Notes: generated by a model not told the origin, from the letters alone. 64,000 nucleotides of DNA from Bacillus sp. SA1-12 (GCF_000981385.1 NZ_LATZ01000120.1:1-64000); one strand, 5' to 3'; counted from the first letter of the stretch, positions 34,002 through 43,932 are shown. A program made the numbers and translations.

Positions 34002-37000
34002 TTATTTCTTCGGATTCCAGCCCTTCAACACATTCTCAACCGTATATTCCTTAGCCTCTACATCGGTTAACTGAGGTCTCTCTGTATTGACGCCTGCTCC
34101 TTTATTTTGGTATTCATAAAATCTGGCATCTTTTGCACTGAAGCCGGACATATCTGTCCATCCTTCTTCATGAATATGTGCGCCAAGTTCGCAGTTTTTA
34201 AAGACCACACTTGCAATCGCATTTGGGTCACCGCCAGGATGCCAAGGACGTCCTAAATATACAGTTCCATCTGCAGCTTCACTTGTTAAGCTGCTATTTA
34301 GAAAGAGGAAGCCATATGGTTCACTTATATTTGTACTTGCTGCTGTTATATAGCCATTATTCGTTGATGAGCCTCTATCCAGTGATACGATCTCGCAATC
34401 TTCAAATACCGCTCGAGCTCCGCCAAAAATAAAGTCGACATCTCCCTCGATATAACATTGATCATAATAGTGTGTTCCCGAGTGGGCTAATAGTGTATCC
34501 TGATTTCCGATGAAGCGGACATTGTGAAAGGCAAGTCTCTCGCCACGTGCATAGACGGCAACCGCCTGAGAGCCCCCCTCTACTTGACTCTCATCAAAGG
34601 AATTTTCCATTGTGAGATTTTTTGCGGTAAAATCATTCGCATAAATGAACACACTTGCACTTCCGCTAGTTCCATATGTGCCCCCATCCGGTCTTTGTTT
34701 TTTTGCATAGTTATCGTACGTTAGAATTGTTTTCTCTGCACTTTCACCAGTTAAGCTTATAAACGGCTTATCAGCAGGCACTTTGATAACTTCTTTATAA
34801 ACGCCTTTTTTCACAAAAATTTCTACGGGGTGCAGGTTATTTGATGGCACAGCATCAACTGCTGCCTGAACTGTTTCGTAATCACCATTCCCATCCTTTG
34901 ATACAATCAATTTCACTGAAACTTCCTTTAATTCTTTTGTAGCATCCCCCACTCTGATTAACTCTCCTTCTGCCAGCTCTCTGCCATATTTATCTTCCAA
35001 TTCATTTGGCAAGACCTCTACATAAACATGCTGTTCAAAATAGCCGGTAGATTTCGCTATTTCAAGCAGTTTTTTTGCATAGCTGCCTCCCCATGAATAA
35101 CCATCACGTCGCTCTTGTTCAATTTCTTGAATCGTATGTTTGATGACCCCATCTCTGCCAGAGAATATTGGTTTATTTGTACCAATTTCATAAAATCTAT
35201 ACCAGGTAACCGAGTTTGGATCCTCCACAAAATAAATACCATTAGAATCACCGCTTACATAGCGAATTCCCTCCAGCTTTCCTTCATCAAACCATTGCAG
35301 CGCCCCGAGAATGGCTTTTTGAATCTCTGGTGTTTGGTTCGGGCGTGACATGAGGAATCTTACAATCCCAACTGATTCACTGCCTGAAATCGAAGGATGC
35401 TCATAGGATCTTGCGTGCTGTGGTTCATACGTAACAGGATCATGCTGGGCACACCATGCTGTCAGCTTTCCATCTACTTCAATTTGCGATTTTAAGATAT
35501 ACCCAATCCCTTTATCCATTGCCTTTTGTATCTTTTGCTTCGCCTCTGTATTTAAGAAACCTTGATCAAACGGGTATGCTTCCCTTACTAAATCATCAAA
35601 AAGCTCTAAAACATTGATCATCGCGTTATCATTAAAGGTGACATAATTTGAATAATAGACAGAGTCTTCAGGGGATTCGGTACGTTTTGGGTACACCTGC
35701 GGCCATCCGCCTGTTTCCACTTGCATTGTTAATAAAAAGTCGATACCTTTTACTATACTGTCCTTCAGCTTTTCATCCTTTGTTTCTCGGTACACTTTGG
35801 ATAGAAAGCGAATTTCCTTAATTGTTGCCGAATTATCGATTGTTCCTATTTCTTCGCCATTAGGTCCAAATTGTTTGGAACGTTTTTCTTGTCCATCCCA
35901 AGGACGGATGTACTCATTTTCCATGCTCTTTGTCCAACCGCCATGATCCATTTGCCAGGATACAAGATAATCAGCCTGCTTTTTCATTTCCTCTAAGTCT
36001 CCAGAGAATATATTTTCCTCTTTTCGAACCACTTTCCCCGCATCTAATGCCTCTTGTAACTCATAGATTACAACCGTATCTCCAAATGCATTTTCTCCAA
36101 CCGCTGCCCGTGTTGGATACATATCTTGAAATTCAGGGTTCAAGGTTTTAAAGCTTCCGGTTGCCGCCTTTAATGCCAATGCTTTTACATCAAATTCATC
36201 AAAGCTGCCGTTCAGCAACACGGCCACATGCTTCTCTGTAACCGCTTGTGCACTTACAACATGAACCTTTTTTGTTTGGTGATTGATTTCAGCTTCTATT
36301 TTATTAAAAATGGCTTCAGCTTCTCCTAGAGTTACATAATCGTTCTTACCAAATCCCGTTTTACCAGACATATAGCCATTTGAAACAACAACTCCAACAG
36401 CTGCTTTACTTTTCTCAGCTGAATCATTTGTGCTATTGCCAGGCTGCAAGTCTAACACTTCAGCAATGATTTCTGCTGCGGCTCTGCGAGTGATACGAGC
36501 ATTAGGATGAATGCTACCAGCTTGATCAGCCGTTACATAGCCTTCCTGTTTAGCAGTCTCAACTACATAGCTCCACCATTTTTCTTTAGATACTTCCCAT
36601 ACAGTGCCTTTTGCCTCGATATTTTTATAGACATGTTCCGGGTAGTAACCCATGACGTTATTAATATGAGCGAAAAATTCCAAACGCGTCATTTCATGCT
36701 TCTTATTATGCTGATCTGATGATAGAATTCCTGCTGTTTTTAATTTTTTTAAGGTAACTCCATCCACCAGCTCTTTCATCGCTACTTCTTTTACCTCTGC
36801 TGGCTGGGGTCCCCCATGTTCTTGTTCTAACATTTTGTTATGTATCCGCAGATGATCAATATTGGCTCCTCCGCTTCCCCCTGCACCTGTTGCTACAATA
36901 TCATTTTCTCCAGCCTGCAGATTAACTTTCGTTAAAACTGTTTTCCAAGAAGTCCATTCTCCTGTCGAAGGAAAGGCAAGTTCTTGTTCTGCCACTTGAT

Positions 37001-37385
37001 TATTTACCTTAATTACTGCCGGCCGATTTTCAGCTGCACCATTTGCATAGCGAAATTCTAACGTGTACTCGCCTGCAGCAGGGACATCTTCTACAGTCCA
37101 TGTAATCGTACCTCCTGGAGCATTCGGCTTGTAATCAACAAAGCCTGTTCCTGTATATCCAGGGTGTTGGGAATCAATGATTGCATCCTTAATGACTGCA
37201 TCTTCCGCTTCATAAATAGCATCGAAATCTTGAGAATCCCCTTCCGCGTAAGCCCTTTCATTTTGAAAAACTCCAAAACCTGGTGTAACAGTAAGTAAAA
37301 ATACGATGGTGAGCAGTAACCCTTTTCGAAGACCACTCCACTTTTTCAAACGCATCCTTCCCTTCATCATTATATTTTCTTGCAT
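34002..37385 (-). CDS. Secreted multidomain pectinase: CBM35-like, SLH-like, PL10 pectate lyase, CE8 pectinesterase
   Basis: A 1127-residue modular enzyme. A signal peptide ends near ERAYA-EG (about 48). Next is a CBM35/CBM6-like beta-sandwich (about 52-180; YEAEDAV, GTGFVDY, NIDHLRIHN). About 200-370 holds degenerate SLH-type repeats (MTRLEFFAHINNV, ITRRAAAEIIAEVLDL). A PL10 pectate lyase follows at about 430-780 (SWQMDHGGWTKSM, MQVETGGWPQVYP, WCAQHDPVTYEPQHARSYEH). The end, about 820-1115, is a CE8 pectin methylesterase with GNQDTLLAH, GDVDFIFGGARA and YLGRPWHPGG, including both catalytic Asp. De-esterification and lysis of homogalacturonan are thus fused in one surface-held protein. The exact start (MQENIMM or the later MMKGRMR/MRLKKW) is uncertain. 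Confidence 0.88.
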   Translation of the reverse strand: MQENIMMKGRMRLKKWSGLRKGLLLTIVFLLTVTPGFGVFQNERAYAEGDSQDFDAIYEAEDAVIKDAIIDSQHPGYTGTGFVDYKPNAPGGTITWTVEDVPAAGEYTLEFRYANGAAENRPAVIKVNNQVAEQELAFPSTGEWTSWKTVLTKVNLQAGENDIVATGAGGSGGANIDHLRIHNKMLEQEHGGPQPAEVKEVAMKELVDGVTLKKLKTAGILSSDQHNKKHEMTRLEFFAHINNVMGYYPEHVYKNIEAKGTVWEVSKEKWWSYVVETAKQEGYVTADQAGSIHPNARITRRAAAEIIAEVLDLQPGNSTNDSAEKSKAAVGVVVSNGYMSGKTGFGKNDYVTLGEAEAIFNKIEAEINHQTKKVHVVSAQAVTEKHVAVLLNGSFDEFDVKALALKAATGSFKTLNPEFQDMYPTRAAVGENAFGDTVVIYELQEALDAGKVVRKEENIFSGDLEEMKKQADYLVSWQMDHGGWTKSMENEYIRPWDGQEKRSKQFGPNGEEIGTIDNSATIKEIRFLSKVYRETKDEKLKDSIVKGIDFLLTMQVETGGWPQVYPKRTESPEDSVYYSNYVTFNDNAMINVLELFDDLVREAYPFDQGFLNTEAKQKIQKAMDKGIGYILKSQIEVDGKLTAWCAQHDPVTYEPQHARSYEHPSISGSESVGIVRFLMSRPNQTPEIQKAILGALQWFDEGKLEGIRYVSGDSNGIYFVEDPNSVTWYRFYEIGTNKPIFSGRDGVIKHTIQEIEQERRDGYSWGGSYAKKLLEIAKSTGYFEQHVYVEVLPNELEDKYGRELAEGELIRVGDATKELKEVSVKLIVSKDGNGDYETVQAAVDAVPSNNLHPVEIFVKKGVYKEVIKVPADKPFISLTGESAEKTILTYDNYAKKQRPDGGTYGTSGSASVFIYANDFTAKNLTMENSFDESQVEGGSQAVAVYARGERLAFHNVRFIGNQDTLLAHSGTHYYDQCYIEGDVDFIFGGARAVFEDCEIVSLDRGSSTNNGYITAASTNISEPYGFLFLNSSLTSEAADGTVYLGRPWHPGGDPNAIASVVFKNCELGAHIHEEGWTDMSGFSAKDARFYEYQNKGAGVNTERPQLTDVEAKEYTVENVLKGWNPKK

Positions 37386-37637
37386 GTTGATTATAAGGGA
37401 AATGATTTCAAGAAAAATATAATCAATTTATAAGAGATAGGGAGATCGACCTGCTATTTTAAAAAGATGAAAGATCATGAGCATGAAACGAGAGGGTGAT
37501 TATGACTTTTAGACCAATCCATGCCGGTTCTTTTGTTAATGTTACCTGAAAATCGTGAGCATGATTGTACTATTTTCTTTTCACTAAGCGTATGATTATA
37601 GGTAGTTAAGAATCTATTAGAAAAGGGTGGTTTCCTT
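37386..37637. promoter_or_regulatory. Divergent pectinase/AraC promoter region with a repeated motif
   Basis: Two near-identical blocks, ATCATGAGCATGA (37474-37486) and ATCGTGAGCATGA (37552-37564), lie 78 bases apart between the pectinase and its divergent AraC gene. They are candidate binding sites for that regulator. Confidence 0.4.
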
Positions 37638-38504
37638 TTGTGTAAGAAGCTGTGCGGTTTAACTTCCACTTTAAACAAGCTAACGTATTCACTTCTGTTA
37701 ACCGGTTATAAAACATGTCCTCCTGGCTGGAGCAGACAAGGAACGAAGCCACAGCATCATTCCCTTTGGTTTATCACGAAAGGAAAAGGAGAGGTGGTTT
37801 TAAATGGTAAGCGAACGAAGCTTAGTCCGGGGAAACTAATTTTCTTTACACCTGAGATGATTTGCGATAAAAAAGCATCCAGAAATCATTCCCTTGAATT
37901 TTATTTTGTCCGGTTTTCCTATGCATTAGCATTTGAGGAAAAAGGCGTGTGGCATTTTAAACAGGCAAAGGATATTAAATTTCCGCTTAGCGGTGTCTAT
38001 TCCATTACGAATAGTTCAGCCATCATCTTATTATTAGATCAGCTCAATTCATTGTCAAAAAGACGGGGGGCATCTGTCACCTTTCAGAAAAAACTGCTGC
38101 TTCAGGAACTGTTATTAACTATTTCCCAGGACTTTCGCTCACAAATGATCTCTGGTGACAGTAAAAAAGCGATTGAAGGAACGATCGAATATATGATTGA
38201 TCACTACAAAAATCCGATTACCTTATCCGACTTAGCAAATATTGCTGGATTAAGTACAAGCCATTACTCCCGATTATTCAAAAAATACATTGGCTTAAGT
38301 CCGATCGATTACTTAACACACTTGCGGATTGATCGGGCAAAAGAACTGCTTGTCCTTTCTGATATCCGCATTAAAGAAGTAAGCCAAACAGTCGGATACG
38401 CTGATGAGCTTTATTTTAGCAGAACATTTAAAAGGATCGTCGGAGTATCGCCATCCCAGTTTTGTGATGATCATAAACTCATTCCAGATACCGTACCAAA
38501 ATAG
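37638..38504 (+). CDS. AraC-family regulator (probable pectinase regulator)
   Basis: A 288-residue AraC protein. It has an N-terminal cupin-like sensor (HHSLWFITKGKGEVVLNGKR) and two C-terminal HTH motifs (LSDLANIAGLSTSHYSRLFK and EVSQTVGYADELYFSRTFKR). It starts with TTG, 8 bases after AAAGGGTGG; no better start is seen. It is divergent from the pectinase gene and is probably its regulator. Confidence 0.85.
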   Translation: MCKKLCGLTSTLNKLTYSLLLTGYKTCPPGWSRQGTKPQHHSLWFITKGKGEVVLNGKRTKLSPGKLIFFTPEMICDKKASRNHSLEFYFVRFSYALAFEEKGVWHFKQAKDIKFPLSGVYSITNSSAIILLLDQLNSLSKRRGASVTFQKKLLLQELLLTISQDFRSQMISGDSKKAIEGTIEYMIDHYKNPITLSDLANIAGLSTSHYSRLFKKYIGLSPIDYLTHLRIDRAKELLVLSDIRIKEVSQTVGYADELYFSRTFKRIVGVSPSQFCDDHKLIPDTVPK

Positions 38505-38570
38505 CATACATAAATGATTTAGACTTTCATATTGGGCTTTTATTGCCCGATATGATTTGAAAACAAAAGA

Positions 38571-38616
38571 AAATGAAACGGAACCTCCTCACAGCGGAGA
38601 AAGTTTCGTTTCATTT
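38571..38616. terminator. Bidirectional terminator between the AraC gene and the ABC exporter genes
   Basis: AAATGAAACG and CGTTTCATTT form the outer stem, with a CTCC/GGAG inner helix and a T-run on the plus strand. It separates convergent transcripts. Confidence 0.7.
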
Positions 38617-38618
38617 TT

Positions 38619-40733
38619 TTATGCGTTTACTTTTGATAGAGACGATTTTCCTTGGCTCCTGCATAGCTGGTAATAATCCTGTTTGTTTCTTAATAATTCC
38701 TGATGATTGCCCATTTCGATCATCCTCCCTTTCTTCAAAACAATAATTTTATCAGCATGTTGAATCGTTGAAAGGCGATGGGCAATGATAATCGTCGTTC
38801 GGTTTTTGGAGATCGTTTTTAAGGTTTGCTGGATAACAGCTTCTGTTTCCGAATCAATATTAGCAGTTGCTTCATCAAGGATTAACACATCCGGATCCGC
38901 GATAATCGCCCGTAAAAATGAGAGAAGCTGATTTTGCCCAGTTGATAAGATGGTGCCCTGCTCACCAAGCATGGTTTCGTATTGCTGTGGCAGCGACCTG
39001 AAAAAGGAATCGATGTTAACCGATTTTGCTACCTCAATAATTTCCTCATCACTGATCTTCTGGTTATTAAGCCGAATATTATCAAAAACGGTGCCAGAGA
39101 ATACAAAGCTGTCCTGCTGAATAATGCCAATATGCTTTCTTAGCTCTGAGAGATGTACATCTTTAATATCAACACCATCAAGTGTGATTCTGCCCTTTTG
39201 AATATCATAAAACCGATTGATAAGCTGAATAATTGAGCTCTTTCCGGCACCGGTTGCTCCAACAATCCCGACCGTTTCCCCTGGCTGAATCACGAAATCT
39301 ATGTCATTCAGCACCCACTCATCCTCTTTATAGGCAAACGATACATGCTGGAACTGAATCTTACCGGATACTGTTTGCCCCAATGATTTTGGCTGTATCG
39401 GATTTAGAATCGTTGGTTCTGTATCAAGTGTTTCAAAAATTCTTTCTGCAGAAGCAAGTGCTGCTTGGATTTGATTAAAGTGATCAGCCAACCCACGTAA
39501 AGGTTCAAAAAATTGTCTTACGTATTGGGTAAACGCATACACAATTCCAAAGGTTATTGCTCCTTCCAGTACATTTCTGCCGCCATACCAAACAAGAAGT
39601 GCGAGTGACAGGTTTCCGAAAAGCCCTATGGAAGGATTAAAAATCGAATTAAGGACCGTTTGTCGCATACCTGCACGATAATGCTCATCATTTAATTTGT
39701 TAAACTGTTCTAATTGCTTCTCTTCCCTGGCAAACAGCTGGATAACAGTCATGCCGGAAAGATTCTCGGCAAGAAACGAGTTTAGTCTGGAAAGAATGAG
39801 CCGGATATATCTTTGCGCTTTTCTCATCACCGATTTAAAATAAAAGGTCGTAAGTGCAACAGCAGGTATCAACATTAAACTAATAAGCGTCAGCTTTACA
39901 CTCATATGAAGCATAATCATGACGATCCCGATAAGAATAAAGATTTCTTTTAGTAAATTGACAATCACCTGTGAATATAACTGATTTAGTGCCTCTACAT
40001 CATGGGTGATCCTTGTCACTAATCTTCCGATTGGATGCTGGCCATAAAATGAAATCGGCATTTTGGTTAGATGCTTAAAGAGCGTTTGTCTTATATCATA
40101 AATAATCGATTGCCCTGTATATTGGAGCGTATTATGTTGATAATACATTAGCACAGCCGCTCCAATGATCAATGATAAATAAAGAACCCCCATTAAAATA
40201 AGTCCTTGATAATCATTTCCTCGGAAAAGATCAATATCCTTTGAGCTTAATTGGCTTACTGGATACACCATTCCGTCGATCGTTATTTCATTTGCCTGTT
40301 TATTTATCTGATGGTTTTCTGACTCAGAAAGACCAGTATTCCAACCGTGTACGAGGTAGTGGCCGCCCGAGATGGTCACAATGGCAGCTTTTTCTGCATT
40401 ATTGAGTAACTCATTTGAGGAAAGCGGTTCCTTTAATCGCAAGTAAATCCTATCTTCAAATAAGGCTGTTTCCTCAAAAGGTATCTTTTTCTCCTGCAGT
40501 TCTTTCAAACTATCTTCACTTGATGCCTCCATTGAAATCATAGGTGAATAAATTCCATTAATATATGAATCTATTGCCACCTTAACAATGTACGGCTGTG
40601 CTAAGCTGGTGATGACAATAACTACGGTTAACAATATAGCAAGGAGAATTTGTTTCCAATATGGTTTCGCAAAGGAAAGCATCCTCTTTAGCAGCTGTGT
40701 ATCACTATATTCAACGGGTTTATGATCTCCCAT
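38619..40733 (-). CDS. ABC exporter half-transporter, BmrD/YheH-like
   Basis: A 704-residue fused exporter subunit. Helix 1 is near residues 31-52. A large extracytoplasmic insert (about 60-175) follows, as in B. subtilis YheH/BmrD, then five more helices and an ATPase domain with GATGAGKSS, Walker B VLILDEATANID and H-loop IIAHRLSTI. The signature is ILSTGQNQ rather than LSGGQ, while the catalytic Glu is present. It would therefore supply the active Walker B and a degenerate signature in a heterodimer with the upstream 592-residue partner. The pair probably exports drugs or antibiotics. Confidence 0.88.
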   Translation of the reverse strand: MGDHKPVEYSDTQLLKRMLSFAKPYWKQILLAILLTVVIVITSLAQPYIVKVAIDSYINGIYSPMISMEASSEDSLKELQEKKIPFEETALFEDRIYLRLKEPLSSNELLNNAEKAAIVTISGGHYLVHGWNTGLSESENHQINKQANEITIDGMVYPVSQLSSKDIDLFRGNDYQGLILMGVLYLSLIIGAAVLMYYQHNTLQYTGQSIIYDIRQTLFKHLTKMPISFYGQHPIGRLVTRITHDVEALNQLYSQVIVNLLKEIFILIGIVMIMLHMSVKLTLISLMLIPAVALTTFYFKSVMRKAQRYIRLILSRLNSFLAENLSGMTVIQLFAREEKQLEQFNKLNDEHYRAGMRQTVLNSIFNPSIGLFGNLSLALLVWYGGRNVLEGAITFGIVYAFTQYVRQFFEPLRGLADHFNQIQAALASAERIFETLDTEPTILNPIQPKSLGQTVSGKIQFQHVSFAYKEDEWVLNDIDFVIQPGETVGIVGATGAGKSSIIQLINRFYDIQKGRITLDGVDIKDVHLSELRKHIGIIQQDSFVFSGTVFDNIRLNNQKISDEEIIEVAKSVNIDSFFRSLPQQYETMLGEQGTILSTGQNQLLSFLRAIIADPDVLILDEATANIDSETEAVIQQTLKTISKNRTTIIIAHRLSTIQHADKIIVLKKGRMIEMGNHQELLRNKQDYYQLCRSQGKSSLSKVNA

Positions 40734-40760
40734 GGCTTTGATGCTAACTCCTCCTCCTTT

Positions 40761-42539
40761 TTATTCTATCATTCTTTCATAATTAGACGGGAGGTTTGAA
40801 GACTCTGCTGAAAGCTCATTCGATTGCTGCATATGCATTTTATGATAGATACCCTTTTCCCTTAAAAGCGATTCATGTGTTCCTTGCTCAGCAATTCTCC
40901 CGCCATCCAGCACAATGATTTGATCAGCCTTACGAATTGTTGAGATCCGGTGACTGACAATGATCGCCGTTTTTCCTTCCATTTCGGTATTCAATGTTTT
41001 AAGAATCTTCTCTTCGGTTTTCGCATCAACAGCACTTAAGCTGTCATCAAAAATCATAATCGGAGAGCTTTTGATCATTGCACGGGCAATACTTACACGC
41101 TGTCGCTGCCCTCCTGATAAGGAGAGACCTCTCTCTCCCAGTGTTGTTTCAAAGCTTTTAGGAAAATCTGTGATGTCTTTGTATACATGGGCTTGCCTTG
41201 CTGCTTGATAAACCTGTTGTTTTTCATATGGATTTGGATCAAAGGCAATATTATCATGTATCGTTGAGGAAAATAAAAAATTCGTTTGTGGTACATATCC
41301 TATTGAAGTTCGCAATGATTTTAATGGAAGATCTCTTATATCAACATCATCTATGAACATGGTGTTTCTCGGCGGATTGTATACACGTAAAAGCAAGTTT
41401 ACGAGCGTTGATTTGCCGCTGCCGATTTTTCCGACAATAGCCAGGCTTGTGCCTTTTTCAATGACTAGATTTATATTTTCCAAGGCATACCCTTTGCTAT
41501 TTTTATATTGAAAGGTTAAATTCTTAATTTTTATATCCCCTTCGATCTTTATAGGGAGAATGTCTTCTTCATCTTTTATATCCGGTTTTGTTGCTAGTAC
41601 TTTGCACAGTCTGTTGTCAGCTGCTTTTCCTTGCTGAAATAGATTAATCACTTTTCCAAGGTTCTCGATCGGTGCAATTAAAAAAGATAAATATGTATTA
41701 AACGCAACAAATTCTCCAAGTGAGATCGCACCTTTCATAACTAAAATAGAACCAAATACGATCGAAAGTAAATAGCTTAAGCCTACAATCCCTTGGCTTA
41801 GTGAGGCAAACAGAGAGTTGGAGCGAATTAAACGTTTATTTGCTTCTATATTCTCATCGTTTTCTATCGTAAACTTTTTTAACTCTTCCTGTTCTTGTAC
41901 GTAGGTTTTAATAATCCGTATTCCTGTGCAAAACTCTTGCACTCTGCTTGTGAGCGTGCCAATTGCCTCTTGGACCTTATTTGAATGCATTCGAATCTTC
42001 TTGCGGAAGCGATAAGCGAGATAGGTTAAACCAGGTAATGGAAGTATAACAAGCAAGGTTAAAACAACGTCAATCGTACCCGCCATCATCGAAATCGCAA
42101 TCGAGATTAACACCACTGCCTCAATGGATTGAAACATCCCTTGCATACCAATTTGACGAAGAATATTTACATCATTTATGGCATGTGCCATAAGGTTCCC
42201 AATCCGCTCCTGTTGGTAGTATTCAGCAGGCAGCGTCTCCCAGTGACTGAATAATTTCGTGCGCAAATCTCGTTCCAGCATTCGTGATAAACGAAAAATA
42301 TAAATCCTTCCAGAGGAGCGAAATAAAAATATTCCTACACCTACCAGTACAAACCAACCTGCTAATTGAAGGAGATCTGTAACATCAATCGATAAATGCT
42401 GGATTCCATCTGTGAAATTCTCTAATAACATCGGAACGATTAATTGAAGAATAAGGGAAATCGATAATAGTCCAGAGCCAAGCAAATACCCCCATTTATG
42501 TTGAAAAAGGTGCTGATGGAAAATGGGTCGCGTTTTCAA
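40761..42539 (-). CDS. ABC exporter half-transporter, BmrC/YheI-like
   Basis: A 592-residue half-exporter with six N-terminal helices and an ATPase domain. Walker A GKIGSGKST and the canonical signature LSGGQRQRVSIARA are present. In Walker B the catalytic Glu is replaced by Asp (MIFDDSLSAVD), the hallmark of the degenerate-site subunit of heterodimeric exporters such as BmrC. Its stop is 27 bases before the BmrD-like gene, so the two are co-expressed. No BmrB-like leader peptide was resolved in the 140 bases upstream. Confidence 0.88.
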   Translation of the reverse strand: MKTRPIFHQHLFQHKWGYLLGSGLLSISLILQLIVPMLLENFTDGIQHLSIDVTDLLQLAGWFVLVGVGIFLFRSSGRIYIFRLSRMLERDLRTKLFSHWETLPAEYYQQERIGNLMAHAINDVNILRQIGMQGMFQSIEAVVLISIAISMMAGTIDVVLTLLVILPLPGLTYLAYRFRKKIRMHSNKVQEAIGTLTSRVQEFCTGIRIIKTYVQEQEELKKFTIENDENIEANKRLIRSNSLFASLSQGIVGLSYLLSIVFGSILVMKGAISLGEFVAFNTYLSFLIAPIENLGKVINLFQQGKAADNRLCKVLATKPDIKDEEDILPIKIEGDIKIKNLTFQYKNSKGYALENINLVIEKGTSLAIVGKIGSGKSTLVNLLLRVYNPPRNTMFIDDVDIRDLPLKSLRTSIGYVPQTNFLFSSTIHDNIAFDPNPYEKQQVYQAARQAHVYKDITDFPKSFETTLGERGLSLSGGQRQRVSIARAMIKSSPIMIFDDSLSAVDAKTEEKILKTLNTEMEGKTAIIVSHRISTIRKADQIIVLDGGRIAEQGTHESLLREKGIYHKMHMQQSNELSAESSNLPSNYERMIE

Positions 42540-42681
42540 AAAACCCCTCCTCTCTTACTGATGAATAGTGTTAGATTACAGCACCTGCCCTCTATATACA
42601 ATGGATTTCCATATCATGTTATATGGATTATTTTGCTTTAAAAAGTAAAGTGACAAGTTATTTTTAGAAGGTAAATGTATT

Positions 42682-43446
42682 TTATGAAGATCCCTTTTTC
42701 AATATATCTATTGCATTTTCTTTGGAAACAAAGCCTAATTCCTTCCATGCATTTTCAGTTGACCATGGTTTGCCTGGATTGTTTGAAACACCATAATAGG
42801 TGCCATATTTTACGGTTGATTGAAGCGCCAAATCAAAAAGCTGGACTGTGTCTTCATGAGACAATAACGTACGGTGAAACCGTTCCTTTTCCTTTACAGC
42901 TTTTTGCTCATCATTTTGAACACTTCCGATCCGCAAATTAATGACAGAAAGGTTATGTTCCTTTTCTCTAGCTAAAATATGGCCGATATTTTCTGACGCA
43001 AGTTTAAGTACGCCATAAAGTCCACGTGAATACGGATAATCATCTGTAGTAATTTCCCTCCCTAATGCGGAAATTCCATTTTCCTCATAATAATCTGTCG
43101 TGTGGTTGCTGCTTGCAAACACGACTTTAGGGATTCCTAACATGATTGCGGCATGTAAAATATAAAATGACGCTGTAAAATGAATCTCTGTCATTTTATA
43201 AAACTGATCAATATCCTTTAAATCATTTTCCACTTTAATCGTAAGCAAATTGATCAATGCATCCGTATCCTTTGGAATGCTTTCAAGCAGCTCATGAAAA
43301 TTAGTTGCATCAACCTGAATGGCGTCCTCCATTTGGTTTGAGACTTTTTTATCTAACACCGTAAACTCATATTTATCACTTAATCCATTTTGTACGATAC
43401 TTCCGACCGTTCCTGCCCCGCCAATAATCGTCACTTTTTTCTTCAT
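42682..43446 (-). CDS. NAD-dependent epimerase/dehydratase family, uronate dehydrogenase-like
   Basis: An extended SDR of 254 residues. Rossmann motif GGAGTVG is at residues 9-15. The segment FASSNHTTDYY resembles the SSNH motif of uronate dehydrogenases, and YGVLK is the catalytic YxxxK. Udh oxidises galacturonate or glucuronate to aldarolactone with NAD+, which would fit the pectinase and KdgF-like genes nearby. It is monocistronic. Another sugar or sugar-nucleotide substrate is possible. Confidence 0.75.
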   Translation of the reverse strand: MKKKVTIIGGAGTVGSIVQNGLSDKYEFTVLDKKVSNQMEDAIQVDATNFHELLESIPKDTDALINLLTIKVENDLKDIDQFYKMTEIHFTASFYILHAAIMLGIPKVVFASSNHTTDYYEENGISALGREITTDDYPYSRGLYGVLKLASENIGHILAREKEHNLSVINLRIGSVQNDEQKAVKEKERFHRTLLSHEDTVQLFDLALQSTVKYGTYYGVSNNPGKPWSTENAWKELGFVSKENAIDILKKGSS

Positions 43447-43617
43447 TTATTTCCTCCATTTATGTAATTAATACCATGTATAGCCTGCTTTAAGTCATTT
43501 TAAACATGGATTGCATGTAATGGTTGAAACCCTTCTTAAAAAGGTTACAATCTAAAAAATCGCAAGCTTTTAATTAATCAAAGACAACATACAGTTCTTT
43601 TAGCACCTAAATCCAAT

Positions 43618-43746
43618 TCATTTTCTTGATTGCCAATCATCAGCAGCTAGTCCGAGGCTTTCGCAGATGTTCAAAAGTGCCTGAATGGCGATTTTTGCTT
43701 CTATACGTGCTGATGAAACAAGATAAAAGTGCGGGCCGTTAGCTGT
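43618..43746 (-). pseudogene. Vestigial reading frame (3' remnant of an unidentified gene)
   Basis: In the 506-base gap 43447-43952 the minus strand has a 42-codon open stretch that reads like real protein (PHFYLVSSARIEAKIAIQAL and then LNICESLGLAADDWQSRK). It is closed by a stop at both ends and has no start codon or ribosome site. I read it as the decayed C-terminus of a lost gene and do not recognise the family. The rest of the gap shows nothing but the glpX terminator. Confidence 0.35.
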
Positions 43747-43903
43747 TCAGGAAAATCAAATATGTTAATGAATTTCGATTATCAGTTAACAATTAAATGG
43801 TAAACTATTGATGATCTACCCTGTCTAACGTCTAGATTAATATTGAATGAAATCAGGACTTACCACATTAAATGTTTAACTGAACTGAATGATTTGGACA
43901 AAA

Positions 43904-43932
43904 AACCCCTTCTGATAACATCAGAAGAGGTT
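43904..43932 (-). terminator. Terminator of glpX
   Basis: AACCTCTTCTGA and TCAGAAGGGGTT (minus strand) pair with one mismatch, followed by TTTTT. Confidence 0.75.
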
